Of a stretch of 64,000 bases of DNA, positions 30,962 through 40,562 are shown piece after piece; the first letter of the stretch is position 1; each line of letters starts with the position of its first letter. The notes below the pieces were generated by a model. It did not search any database and was not told the DNA's origin. It saw only the letters and a program-made list of their open reading frames with translations. A program made the translations under genes and the position numbers. This DNA is from Lunularia cruciata (taxonomy: Eukaryota; Streptophyta; Marchantiopsida; Lunulariales; Lunulariaceae). The stretch is from contig OX419757.1 of NCBI GenBank assembly GCA_948567375.1, positions 59,768,001 to 59,832,000 of the forward strand, written 5' to 3'.

Positions 30962-32473
30962 ATAGCCCTACCACTCCAAAACTTCGAGTGTAAGTCAAAG
31001 TATCGGTCACTAGTGTGACCAAATTTGTGGTGATGCTCACACTATCTCTGTGTTGGCTGTGATGCACTAGAGTTATCAAGTCCATTGCTTTGAGTGCACT
31101 CTCTCATATGGTGAGGTCCACCACAAGTCCAACAAGAAACACCACCACTCATTGGTTGCTGTTGACCCAAAAATGAAGGTAAGAGTCTAGTTACACTAGG
31201 CCCTCCACTTGCTCCATATGATCTGGGTTGTCCACCATGTTCTTGGAAACCAACATGATGTGGTGCACTCAATTGCACTCTAGAACAAGTAATAATTGTG
31301 GATGAGGTCTCACTACCAAATCCAAATGTCACCACTCTCTCCTCCACCATATTGAGCTTAATATGCTCAACCAAACCAAATACTACTTTCAAAGTAGGCA
31401 AAGTAGCCTATAACAGCGTAGCATCATGAATTCCATGTCACAACTTCCTATCTAATATCCCATACCAAAATTGGACTGCATGGGCCTCAATAACTCCTTG
31501 AGTAAAATTGATTAACCATCTCATGCAAGTGTATGCCTTGCATAGGCTCTTTTTAGCCATCTATTGGAACTCTTGCAAGCTCCTTAGCTTGTCAATATGC
31601 ACTCCTTGGTAGTTTTGCCTCAAATATTGGAAGAATTCCACCATAAGGTTAAACTCCAGTACTAAACCACCTCATGTAGTAGTACCTCCACTTATAGTAG
31701 CACCATTTCCAAGAGATCCACCAATGCTACTAAAGCTAGAACTCATAGATACAACTAATGTATACTTAAAAACCAAGCTTGAACCGATCAAAACATAGTT
31801 CAGAGACCAATATTGTCTTTATAGCTCAATCTCCTTCAAGTGAGCTCTCTTGAACTCATGGTAGTCATCCATAAGCAAACCCTCCAAGTACTAAAATAAC
31901 CCCTTCCACACCATGAAAGGTATGAACAAAGTGGAGTTTTGCATCTACTACAGATCACACCAACTATCAAACTCTTGGATGAAGACATCCAACTCAATGG
32001 TACACACTATTTTAGAGTAACACTTGGGGCCCTTGGAGACCCCATAAAACTTGTCCATGTCTCACAACAACAGTGAAGACACACCAAGTGCACTCTCAAC
32101 TGAATCAACTCATATGTCAAGCTCCAACTTAGTGTTAATCTCCTCTCTCACTAGGACTTGACATGCAAGTCTATACCAAGTGCCACTCTGAGTAAACCCA
32201 TTGCATACTACAATGCTATCTCCTTCAGAATCCCCAAAGAGCTCCATCATGATAAAGTTATCAAAAAACTACTCCATTGATGGAGTACTACAACCCATAA
32301 TTGTAACCATCACAAGTACCCTACTAAGGATTACCACCAAGTGCCAACACCACCAACCAAATGTCACCCACTAATGTAACTCTAATTACAACAACTACAC
32401 TAAAGGAAAGTGCAACCTATAACCTGCTATCACAACACATACTCTCATGGTTTGTAAGTCATCACTTCTTGCC
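30962..32473 (-). pseudogene. D1 gag with CCHC zinc knuckle
   Basis: The frame at 31,042-31,401 ends with the zinc knuckle C-W-T-C-G-G-P-H-H-M-R-E-C (CX2CX4HX4C). Upstream gag-like sequence to about 32,300 is full of stops. The reading continues, after removal of B2, into the S-G-R-G-A-P segment at about 25,352. Confidence 0.6.
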
Positions 32474-32885
32474 TATAACAATATAGAGTATAATGACGTA
32501 GTTAGTAAGGCTAACAAAGTAGAGAATAAGCCAAATTAGCCTAGAATATCCTAGAAGCATCTAGGAAGCTTCTTGGGAAGCTTCTCGACTAGCTTAACTT
32601 GCATCCCAAGTAGGTAGCTTCTAGAAGCTTCCAACTAGCTTAGCTTGCACACCAAGTAGGCGGTTTCTAGAAGGAAGCTTCTTGTGAAGCTTCTTGGTTA
32701 ACTTGGCTTGCACTCTAAGAAAGCAACTCAAGGAAGCTTTTTGAGAAGCTTCTCAAGGGCCTTGTATACTACCTATAAATACCAAAGCCAAAGCTCATGC
32801 CAGGCATTTAGAGTTTTCCCACATTCAAGTGTCCCAATGTGAGTTTCCATTCTCCTATTTCTCTCCTCAGTCTTGGTCTTTTATA
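32474..32885 (+). repeat. 5' LTR of B3
   Basis: 412 bp. The terminal dinucleotides have mutated (TA...TA for TG...CA). A contiguous TTC-ta-GAA-gc-TTC lies at 32,618-32,632 and TATAAATA follows in CCTATAAATACC. The primer site TGGTATTAGAGC (one mismatch to the tRNA-iMet site) is at 32,887-32,898. Confidence 0.85.
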
Positions 32886-33144
32886 TTGGTATTAGAGCAA
32901 GAATGGGATGAATGGGATTTATGGACCACCAAATCCACTTCCACCAAACCATTAGGATTTTTGTGTCCAAGTACTACCCAAGCATCATTTCACACAATTC
33001 ATCACCTCAAGCTTTGGACCAGATTTTCTACATATGATCACTATACCTGAGGAACCCTTGGTGCTTCCAATTGTAACTTTAAGAGAATGGTGGACGTGTT
33101 GCTTCTATGTATTAATAAATTAGATAGATTAGGGGTGGCGTGAT

Positions 33145-34611
33145 AGGGTAGCAACCATGCCCGCAATGCCCAAGGTTATCATTGCTATGCAACAACAAAT
33201 CGAGCACCTTTCTTGATTGTTGGATGAAAGAGAGCTTTCATGATAGGAGCACGTAGAGAGAGTACTAGTTCGAGATGGAGAAGTTGCATTGGGTGTTGGA
33301 TGGACTATTGGATTGGTATGTGGTGGTGTTCTTGGATGATATCTTAATTTTTAACAAGATAGAGGTAGAGCATGTGAATCATGTGCAAGATGTCCTAAGA
33401 CGACTACAACAATGGAAATTTTACTGTAAGAAATCAAAGTGTGCCTTTTGGCAAAAAGAAGTTACCTTCTTGGGTCACAAGATCTTATTGGAGGGGATCA
33501 AGATGGAAGAGGGGAAAATCAATGCCATTATTGATTGGCCTACTCCAAAGGATGCTATAGAAGTATGGGCATTAATAGATTGGCATATTTTTTCTGATGG
33601 TTCATCCATTATTATACTCATATGGCTGCACCATTGATTAACCTCTTGGGGAAGAACTTGAGCTTCCAGTGGACCACCAAACACAAAGAAGCATTCAAGA
33701 AGTTGAAACATATGGCGTCTTCAAGGCCCATTCTTCAACCATATGATCCTCAACAACCATGTGTGGTTGATTTTGATGCTTTTGACTTTGCAATTGGACC
33801 CGTGTTGCAATAGGAATTCCCAAATGGATTACATCCCATTGCCTTTGTGTCTTGTAGACTAAATACGGTTGAAAGAAATTACTCTACTTGAGATCAAGAA
33901 CAACTTGCAAAGGTATATGCCACCAAGTTATGGAGGCATTATCTCTTGGGGAAACAAGTGATCATACAAACTGATCATAAACCATTGCAAACCTTACACT
34001 TGGAACACATGAAGAGTCGACAACATCGATGGGAGGAACAACTCCATTTGTTTGATATCAAACTTGAGTAAAAACTAGGTTGGTTTCATGTCATCCCTGA
34101 TGCTCTATCATGACGACCTGATTTGAAGTCTCTTACTCTCATCACAATAACAATTACGATGATGTCAATTCACTCCAAGGTCCAAAATGAGTTTTGGTCA
34201 GCTCTACAACAAGATCCCTTCTTCCAAATGGTACATGGTTGTCTCAGAACATATGACAAGGAGTACAACATATGACAAGGAGTACAACATCTTCTCCTTC
34301 AAGAAAGGCCTTCTATTCCATGAGGACCAGATTTATGTTGTAGCCAAAGGTGATCTTCGACTTCTATGCCTTCATGAAGCCCATGATTTACCCATAGTTG
34401 ATCACATGGGTGTGGACAAGACCTTGGGTACCCTCCAATGCCAATGGTGGTGGCCCAACATGACATGAGATGTTCAAGAGTTTATCCGATGGTGTGAGAG
34501 CTACCAACACAACAAGGCCAACAACCAAAAGCCGAGTGGACTTCTTCAACCACTCTCATTCCATCCGCTCAATGGGAACATGTGAGCTTGGATCTCATCC
34601 CATCCTTGCCC
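33145..34611 (+). pseudogene. B3 fused gag start, RT, RNase H and integrase N-terminus
   Basis: A gag start (about 33,150) runs into RT at 33,275, where F-L-D-D-I-L-I-F is visible. RNase H follows (D-F-D-A-F-D-F-A-I near 33,770), then the integrase zinc-binding part with H-E-A-H-D-L-P-I-V-D-H-M-G (34,187-34,468). Stops and a local duplication of GACAAGGAGTACAACA (34,256-34,290) are present. It cannot encode a functional pol. Confidence 0.8.
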
Positions 34612-34992
34612 TAGTAAATAATAAGCCAAATTAGCCCAAAATATTCTAGAAGCATCTAAGAAGCTTCTTGTGAAGTTTCTTGACTAGCTTAACTTGCACC
34701 CCAAGCAAGTAGCATCAAGAAGGAAGCTTCTAGAAGCTTCCAACTAGCTTAGCTTGCACGCCAAGTAGGCGGCTTCTAAAAGGAAGCTTCTTGCAAAGCT
34801 TCTTGGTTAACTTGGCTTGCACTATAAGAAAGTGGCTAAGGAAACTTTTTGAGAAGCTTCTCAAGGGCCTTGTATGCTACCTATAAATATCAAAGCCGAA
34901 GCTCATGCTAGACATTTAGAGTTTCTTACATTCAAGTGTCCCAATGTGAGGTTCCATTCTCTTATTTCTCTCCTTGGTCTTGATCTTTTACA
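34612..34992 (+). repeat. 3' LTR of B3, 5' end deleted
   Basis: 381 bp, joined directly to integrase sequence. It ends TTTTACA. It contains a contiguous four-unit GAA-gc-TTC-ta-GAA-gc-TTC at 34,723-34,740. Confidence 0.88.
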
Positions 34993-36125
34993 TTGCTTCA
35001 CTAGAGAGAAATATACATAGTTTGATTGGTCATCACTCCAACGTCACTATCAAGAGCACACTAGAGCACCAATGCTCTAAAGTCAAGGCACCTCACACAA
35101 ACATGGTGCACAAACAAGAAGTAGAGAATGTAGGGGATCCAATCACAAGAAATCTAAATGAAAACCCTCCATCTCATAAATCAAGATTAGATTGACTCTG
35201 CCACCATTTGGCATTTGACATAATAGGAGTTACCTATTTCCTAAGCTACTAGGATCACCAAGAATAGGATCAAATTGTCTCTCCTAGCCAAAGCTATAGA
35301 TGTATAGATAACATTGGAACAATCACTAGGACAACAAGTGAGGGTGTACTAGTTGGCTAGGGTGCCAATCTAAGAACCAAAGATCTAGGGGTCAAACCTT
35401 GTTGTGAAAAATCTAGCAAGGTGTGCAAATTTTGCCAAAAAATGACCAAAATCTACTCTAAACTAGCTAACCTCACGCCAAGGCACTTCTAGGCCCTTGT
35501 AGCCTTTAAATGCCAAATGAGGTCTTTCTTCTTGCCACTCCACTTTGTAGCCTCTCCTAGCTCACAACACTATGTCTCAAAGCCTCTAACCGCCAAATGA
35601 GGCCTTTCTTCTTGCCACTTTGAACCCTTTCCAAATTTGGTGAGACTCCTCTAAATCTGGCTAAGCTCCTTCAACTTGAGCAAAAATCTAATGTTAACTT
35701 GAGCCAAAATTTGACAGAAATCCTTAAAGTTGGCTGACCACCAAATCCTCTGCTAACTCTCTACTTGAGCCAAATTGAAAAGATGAGGTTCTCCAAATCA
35801 TAAATTCACAGGGATGGTTTCCCAACTCCACCTTCAATTTCACTTTTTGAGCTCAACTCGCACCAAATTGGTCATACTTTCACCTCTTGAGCTCAAAACA
35901 AACCCCATTGTTCAAAATTGACTATCTTCTTAGTGAAATGTTGGCTAGCACTTCCACACACCGTCTGCCTCACTACCAAATTTGTATCCATTCAAAGACC
36001 TTGTGCACACGATCACTCTTAGGGAAAATCTGAACCTTGATTGAGCTACCAATGATCAACAAGGCTTGGGGATACCACCAACACCCTCAATTCTTGCACC
36101 CAATTTCCTCCTTATCTCACTTCTT
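34993..36125 (-). other. D1 leader region between 5' LTR and gag
   Basis: No recognisable coding content. A short block around GCCAAATGAGGYCTTTCTTCTTG is duplicated at about 35,513 and 35,592. The primer site could not be placed because the inner LTR edge is degraded. Confidence 0.5.
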
Positions 36126-36570
36126 TGATGTAATCAATTTGTTCACACAACTCAAATCACACTCAATCAGATTAGTACTTGATCTGTCATTCAATAATCT
36201 GCCAACAATTGATTGTATTGATTATAGTAAAACTACACCCACTCTAGCTAAGAGAATCCATGTGATGCTCACCGGCCTCTATCCATTATAGCCAAGAACT
36301 CGAAGGCTCAACATCAAAGAAGTGAGCGCTTTGGAGTTGCACTTCAAAAGTATACCTCATGGTCTCTAACCCTAACAATCCTACTAACAACACACTTGAC
36401 GGTGCAAACGGTGCAAGTAACGGTGAGCTTCACCATGTAGTCAATACCCTAAATATAAAATCTGACCATCAGCAAGTAGTCTATGAGTAATTACCAAAAT
36501 ACTCTTGACTATCAACACTATTGCTCAAAAGTCCAAGCAATCTAGGTGCGATGCTACAAATGGCATGACA
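36126..36570 (-). repeat. Right (5') LTR of D1, inner edge degraded
   Basis: It matches the left LTR from about 36,126 to the terminal GGCATGACA at 36,570. The ~108 bases that begin the left LTR are not recognisable here. Confidence 0.7.
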
Positions 36571-37989
36571 ACGTGATGATCAAAGAAATGAAGAATCTCA
36601 TTAGGAGAGTTCAAGCCACCTACTTGATTAGTTCCAATGGGAATGAAGGCTTGATCTATGAAAATTTTCTTCACTTGCAAGGTATGATATCTAATTATGT
36701 TTGTAAGATTTTGCTTGATTTTGGAAGTTCAAAGAATTATATGTCCATGGAATTAAAAAATGACTTAAGTATTCATATCAAACCAATAATTAGAAGTAGA
36801 TCTATGATGGTAGAAATGGTTCTAAATTCCATATCTCACATCTTGTTAAATTCAAGCTTGGGAAGGAGTATTTGGAATGTATGAGGTTTGTAGTGACATC
36901 TCTACACTATGATATCATTCTAGGTTTGCTTTGGCTTGAATGTCATGAGGTTCAATTTGATTGGACCTAACGACAAATTCAAATACAACACCAATTTCTT
37001 TTTACAGATTATGTTGTCTAGCACCTTTGAGTAAGACACTTAAGAATAGTCAATCCTAAGATGAGAAGTTTGTAAGTAAAGTAGCCATAGAGTAAGCTTT
37101 GGAGGAAGATATTCCTATTTTTTGTGGGGTGAATCAAGCTAATTGTACATGGAGAATCTAATGAGTGCTAAAAACCTCATCAAAATTTTACAAATGTGTT
37201 TTTGGATGATTTGCCAAAGGGTCACCCTTCAATCTTAATATGCCCTTCAAGATTGAGTTATCGCCAAGAAGTACTCCAATGAGTAGACCAATCTATTGGC
37301 TCTCACTAAAGGAGCTGGAAGAGCTTCAAACAATTTTGACGGAGTTGTTGAAAAAAGATTTCAAACAACATAGTACATCTTCTTGGGGAACACTAGTACC
37401 ATTTGTCCCAATGCTCCGTCAATCTTCATAGAATGCATCAGATGTTGGATGGGTTATTGGATTGGTACATGATGATGTTCTTGGATGATATTTTAATCTA
37501 GAGTAAGACAAAGGCAAAACACACAAATCGCATGCAAGAAGTACTAAGATGACTACGTCCATGGAAGTTTTATGCAAGAAGTCAAAGTATACATTTTGGA
37601 AAAAGGAAGTTAACTTCTTAGGTCATAAGGTTCATCGGAGTGGATAGAGATGGAAGAGTAAAAAATCAAAGCCATTATTGATTGACATACTCCAAAGGAT
37701 GTTATAGAAGTGTGTACATTTAATGGATGGGCATGTTTTTACCGATAGTTCATCCACTATTATACTCTTGTGGTTGTGCCATTGATCAATCTCTTGAGCA
37801 AGACCTTAAGCTTTCAGTGGACCACAAAACACAAAGAAATATTCTAAAAACTAAAACATACAGTGTCTTCAAGATACATTCTTCAACTATATGATCTTCA
37901 ACTACCTTGTCTGTGGTTGATTTTAATATTTCTAAAATTTACCATTGGAGCTATGTTACAGTATGAATTTCCAAATTGGATTACATTGC

Positions 37990-37990
<1 letters not shown>
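36571..37990 (+). pseudogene. B0 protease, RT and RNase H remnant
   Basis: The protease frame (36,546-36,884) has L-L-D-F-G-S-S (D-F-G-S for D-S-G-S) and M-S-M-E. The single repeat unit and RT start follow (P-R-S-T-P-M-S-R-P-I-Y-W-L at 37,240-37,431), then the F/L-D-D region near 37,480 and RNase H to about 37,985. Stops and frameshifts are frequent. The piece ends at a (TA)n tract. Confidence 0.75.

Positions 37991-37991
<1 letters not shown>

Positions 37992-38034
<43 letters not shown>
37992..38034. repeat. (AT)n tract followed by (GTTA)n
   Basis: About 29 bases of AT dinucleotides followed by roughly four GTTA/GTTT units, at the truncated end of B0. Confidence 0.9.
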
Positions 38035-38035
<1 letters not shown>

Positions 38036-39100
38036 TAGTGAAATTTAAGGATAAGACAATTCAATCTCAATACTCAATTTTGTGAAGAAGATACTTATCT
38101 TGCTCATTAATTTTCTCAATTGTAACGGAATAAATACTTTGCAAATATCTTTGAGCATTAAACATATTAAATCCCTAAAATTATTTTACTCAATTTATCT
38201 ACGTATATTTTTAATTAATAAATATTTAATATTAAAATTTTTGAGTGATAATATAGAAACCTTAAGATATTTATTAACTATTCTAATATATTCAAGGTAA
38301 ATTATACAAATTCTTAAATTAAAAGATATAAAAATTTTAAGTTTTAAATAATCAAAATTTTAGGTATAATAAAATATTAAATAAGCCTACTAAAATAAAA
38401 GTGGTTTATTCATTATAAGGATTTTTATGAAAACAAATTTAGCTTACATAATGGAGTTAATACAAAATAAAAAACAGATTTAGTGATATCATTATAAAAT
38501 TAATCATAAAGCTTCTATTTTCTGGTGCGCCAAGACTCTAGTGATATTAACATATGTGAAAAATAAATATAATTTAATAAATAAAGAAGAAAATAAGATA
38601 ATTTCATAACATATCAATATATATTTGAGGTTGTGGAACTATGAGATTCTTAATATTCCCATTTTCATAATAAAAAATAATTATTTTTCACATATCAAGA
38701 TTATGTATTTTAATGTAAGTTATTTTGACGATAAAATTATTATAAATATGAATTATATAAATAATAATAATTTTAAATAATATAAAATTATTGTTGATAT
38801 GAATATAACTAAATATAATAAAATTATATATAGATGATAAACTTAAAAAAATTAGTAAAGAATATGATATACTATAACATTCTTTTTGTATGAATAGAAA
38901 TACATTATGCTTTACTCATTACAAAATTTATTATATAAATTTGGCAAACAAGGACCATCTACTGCATATCTATGAATTTGGGTTATCTTCAATTCCGGAC
39001 ATTAGTCTTACTGTTCCTGAATAAAATTTTTTTATTAAAAATTTATTTTTTAGATAAAATATAAATCACAACTTACAAATAAATCTTGAATGATAAAGAA
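38035..39100. other. AT-rich spacer between the retrotransposon nest and the gene island
   Basis: Very AT-rich, with stops in all frames. No domain or repeat end was seen. It resembles the AT-rich DNA at 1-2,561, so B0 may have inserted into one AT-rich block. Confidence 0.6.
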
Positions 39101-40562
39101 GACTAGGGATTAACTCCAGGAACATATACTTCTAAAGTCCTTTGGTCCAAATAAACTGCCTACAATAAAATGAGTGACATGCAATATCGGTCTCGAGAGC
39201 AAGACTGACAAGAAACATGTGGTGAAAGATCACTCGAGAATTCACCTTCCAGTCGAAATAAAAGTACAGTCGATGAATAAACTATTCATTCACCGCAGTC
39301 AACCAAGACTCTACCCTTGGTGGAAGCCTCAAGTTCTCCACAACGCAAAGAGCGATATGGTTTCTGGTTGAGGTTGGTTGGATTTGGACCTAGTCAATTT
39401 CAGTGGAATATTTTTGATATGCTATACTCGCGTCAATGATCTGATCCACAAAGAGTTTCTCCGACTTCATTGTCAGTCAACATGGAATTAGCTCTGCATA
39501 TCTAATAAGCTGTATGCTGTACTGTGCGAGAGAAGAGTGGTGCTATCGACCGACAACGGATGCGGAGGAACTTCATCACAGAGCATCTCCTTCAATTTTG
39601 CCGGTCCCTGACCTGACCTGATCTGAGTACTTATTGTTTCTGGTCCGCTTTGTTCGGAGGCCGATTGCTGGCTGCATAGTTGGGATATGCTGGTGAGTTG
39701 CAGTTCTGGAAGGGATTCAATTTGGTCCTTCTGATCTGTCGGTTTCTTTTGATTCTGTAACTTGGAGGTAGGGCGACCGCAGTAGGGCGACAATCCAACA
39801 GCTGAGTGATGTAATAACAGTTCAAGGAACAGTTCAGACCGACTGATTTAGCTTGTCATGTTTCCGATTAGCGCATAGGTTTTTGTTTTTTGCTTTTAGA
39901 TTTCATACAAGACGAACGAATGATTCTGGAATTCTTTGCAATTCCGAAATTTTCGAATTGATAAACTGGCTTCATCTTCTTGGTGGCTATCGCAAGTTTA
40001 GAGTTCGTTCCATGATTCCTCTGAGAATAGTGATGTTCAATCCATAATTTTCGAAGAGGTGGCAACCAAATGGGGATAAGTGTAGGTTTTCTGCTCGAAT
40101 GCTTAGGGGCCGAGTTCCGATTGTTCTCAGTTGCTCAAAGTGTGAGGGTTAGAGCATGCTCATCAGCTGTAGTGGTATAGACGTGCGTTTGTTGACTTTG
40201 ACTTTGGGGTTGGAAGCAGGTAAGGTTACCGAAAATTCTGAAAGGACCTCTAAAGGTTGTCAGTCTCTGAACAATCCATAGTGTCTACATGAGCTGAGAT
40301 TTACACTGGTGCATACGAATTCTTCCATCGCCCAACCCTTATCTGGATGACCGACATCATTTAAATCGGATAGGCTTGTCAGTAGGTGAAGAAGTTGCTC
40401 TAGGTTTTATTTTGTTCTATTGTCAAGCAGATCACGGGATCTGCTCTCAGTCATATCTTCAATTGAAGGCAACATGAATCCAAATATTAATGCGATTGAA
40501 CTCTTCAATCATCTCCTCTGTAGTTTTGCGCTCTGGAGACGGGGGATTAGCGTTTTGGATCC
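39101..40562. other. Upstream region of the polyketide synthase gene
   Basis: Base composition becomes more balanced here. There is no convincing gene; the frames at 39,488-39,825 lack domains. The region should hold the promoter and 5' UTR. An imperfect palindrome CAGATCACGGGATCTG lies at 40,428-40,443, and ATG 40,563 has G at +4. Confidence 0.5.

Larger units (their letters stand above)
32474..34992 (+). mobile_element. Family B deletion derivative B3, nested in D1 leader
   Basis: A + strand B copy of about 2.5 kb. It has a 5' LTR (32,474-32,885), primer site, short gag start, then a jump into RT, RNase H and the integrase N-terminus, then a 3' LTR missing its first ~55 bases (34,612-34,992). 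Flanks are TTGCC (32,469-32,473) and TTGCT (34,993-34,997), a 5-bp duplication with one difference. Two internal deletions relative to B2 removed most of gag plus protease, and the integrase core plus chromodomain. Confidence 0.85.
5716..36570 (-). mobile_element. Family D Ty3/gypsy retrotransposon copy D1, carrying nested insertions
   Basis: On the - strand the order is LTR (36,570-36,126), leader (36,125-34,993), gag with zinc knuckle (32,473-30,962), a coil-like segment and possible protease (25,352-24,420), an unrecognised spacer of about 2 kb, reverse transcriptase, RNase H, integrase (to 19,275), 3' untranslated part (6,880-6,261) and LTR (6,260-5,716). The protease-RT-RNase H-integrase order is Ty3/gypsy. 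B1, B2, B3 and a 601-bp LTR-like insertion interrupt it. The outer ends read TGTCGTG and CATGACA, short inverted repeats typical of LTR ends. I could not find a convincing target duplication (AGCAT on the left, ACGTG on the right). Confidence 0.7.
4343..37990 (+). mobile_element. Family B LTR retrotransposon copy B0 (chromovirus-type Ty3/gypsy), split by element D1
   Basis: The left part (4,343-5,715) is a family B LTR followed by gag up to the zinc-knuckle region. The right part (36,571-37,990) resumes in the same orientation with protease, reverse transcriptase and RNase H. The pieces match successive parts of B2, and the break falls exactly where D1 begins and ends, so they are read as one element. 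The right end is lost: the copy stops in RNase H at a (TA)n tract. A deletion of roughly 250 bp joins the first bases of the primer binding site to the gag start near 4,828. All coding parts carry stops and frameshifts. This is the oldest layer of the nest. Confidence 0.75.
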
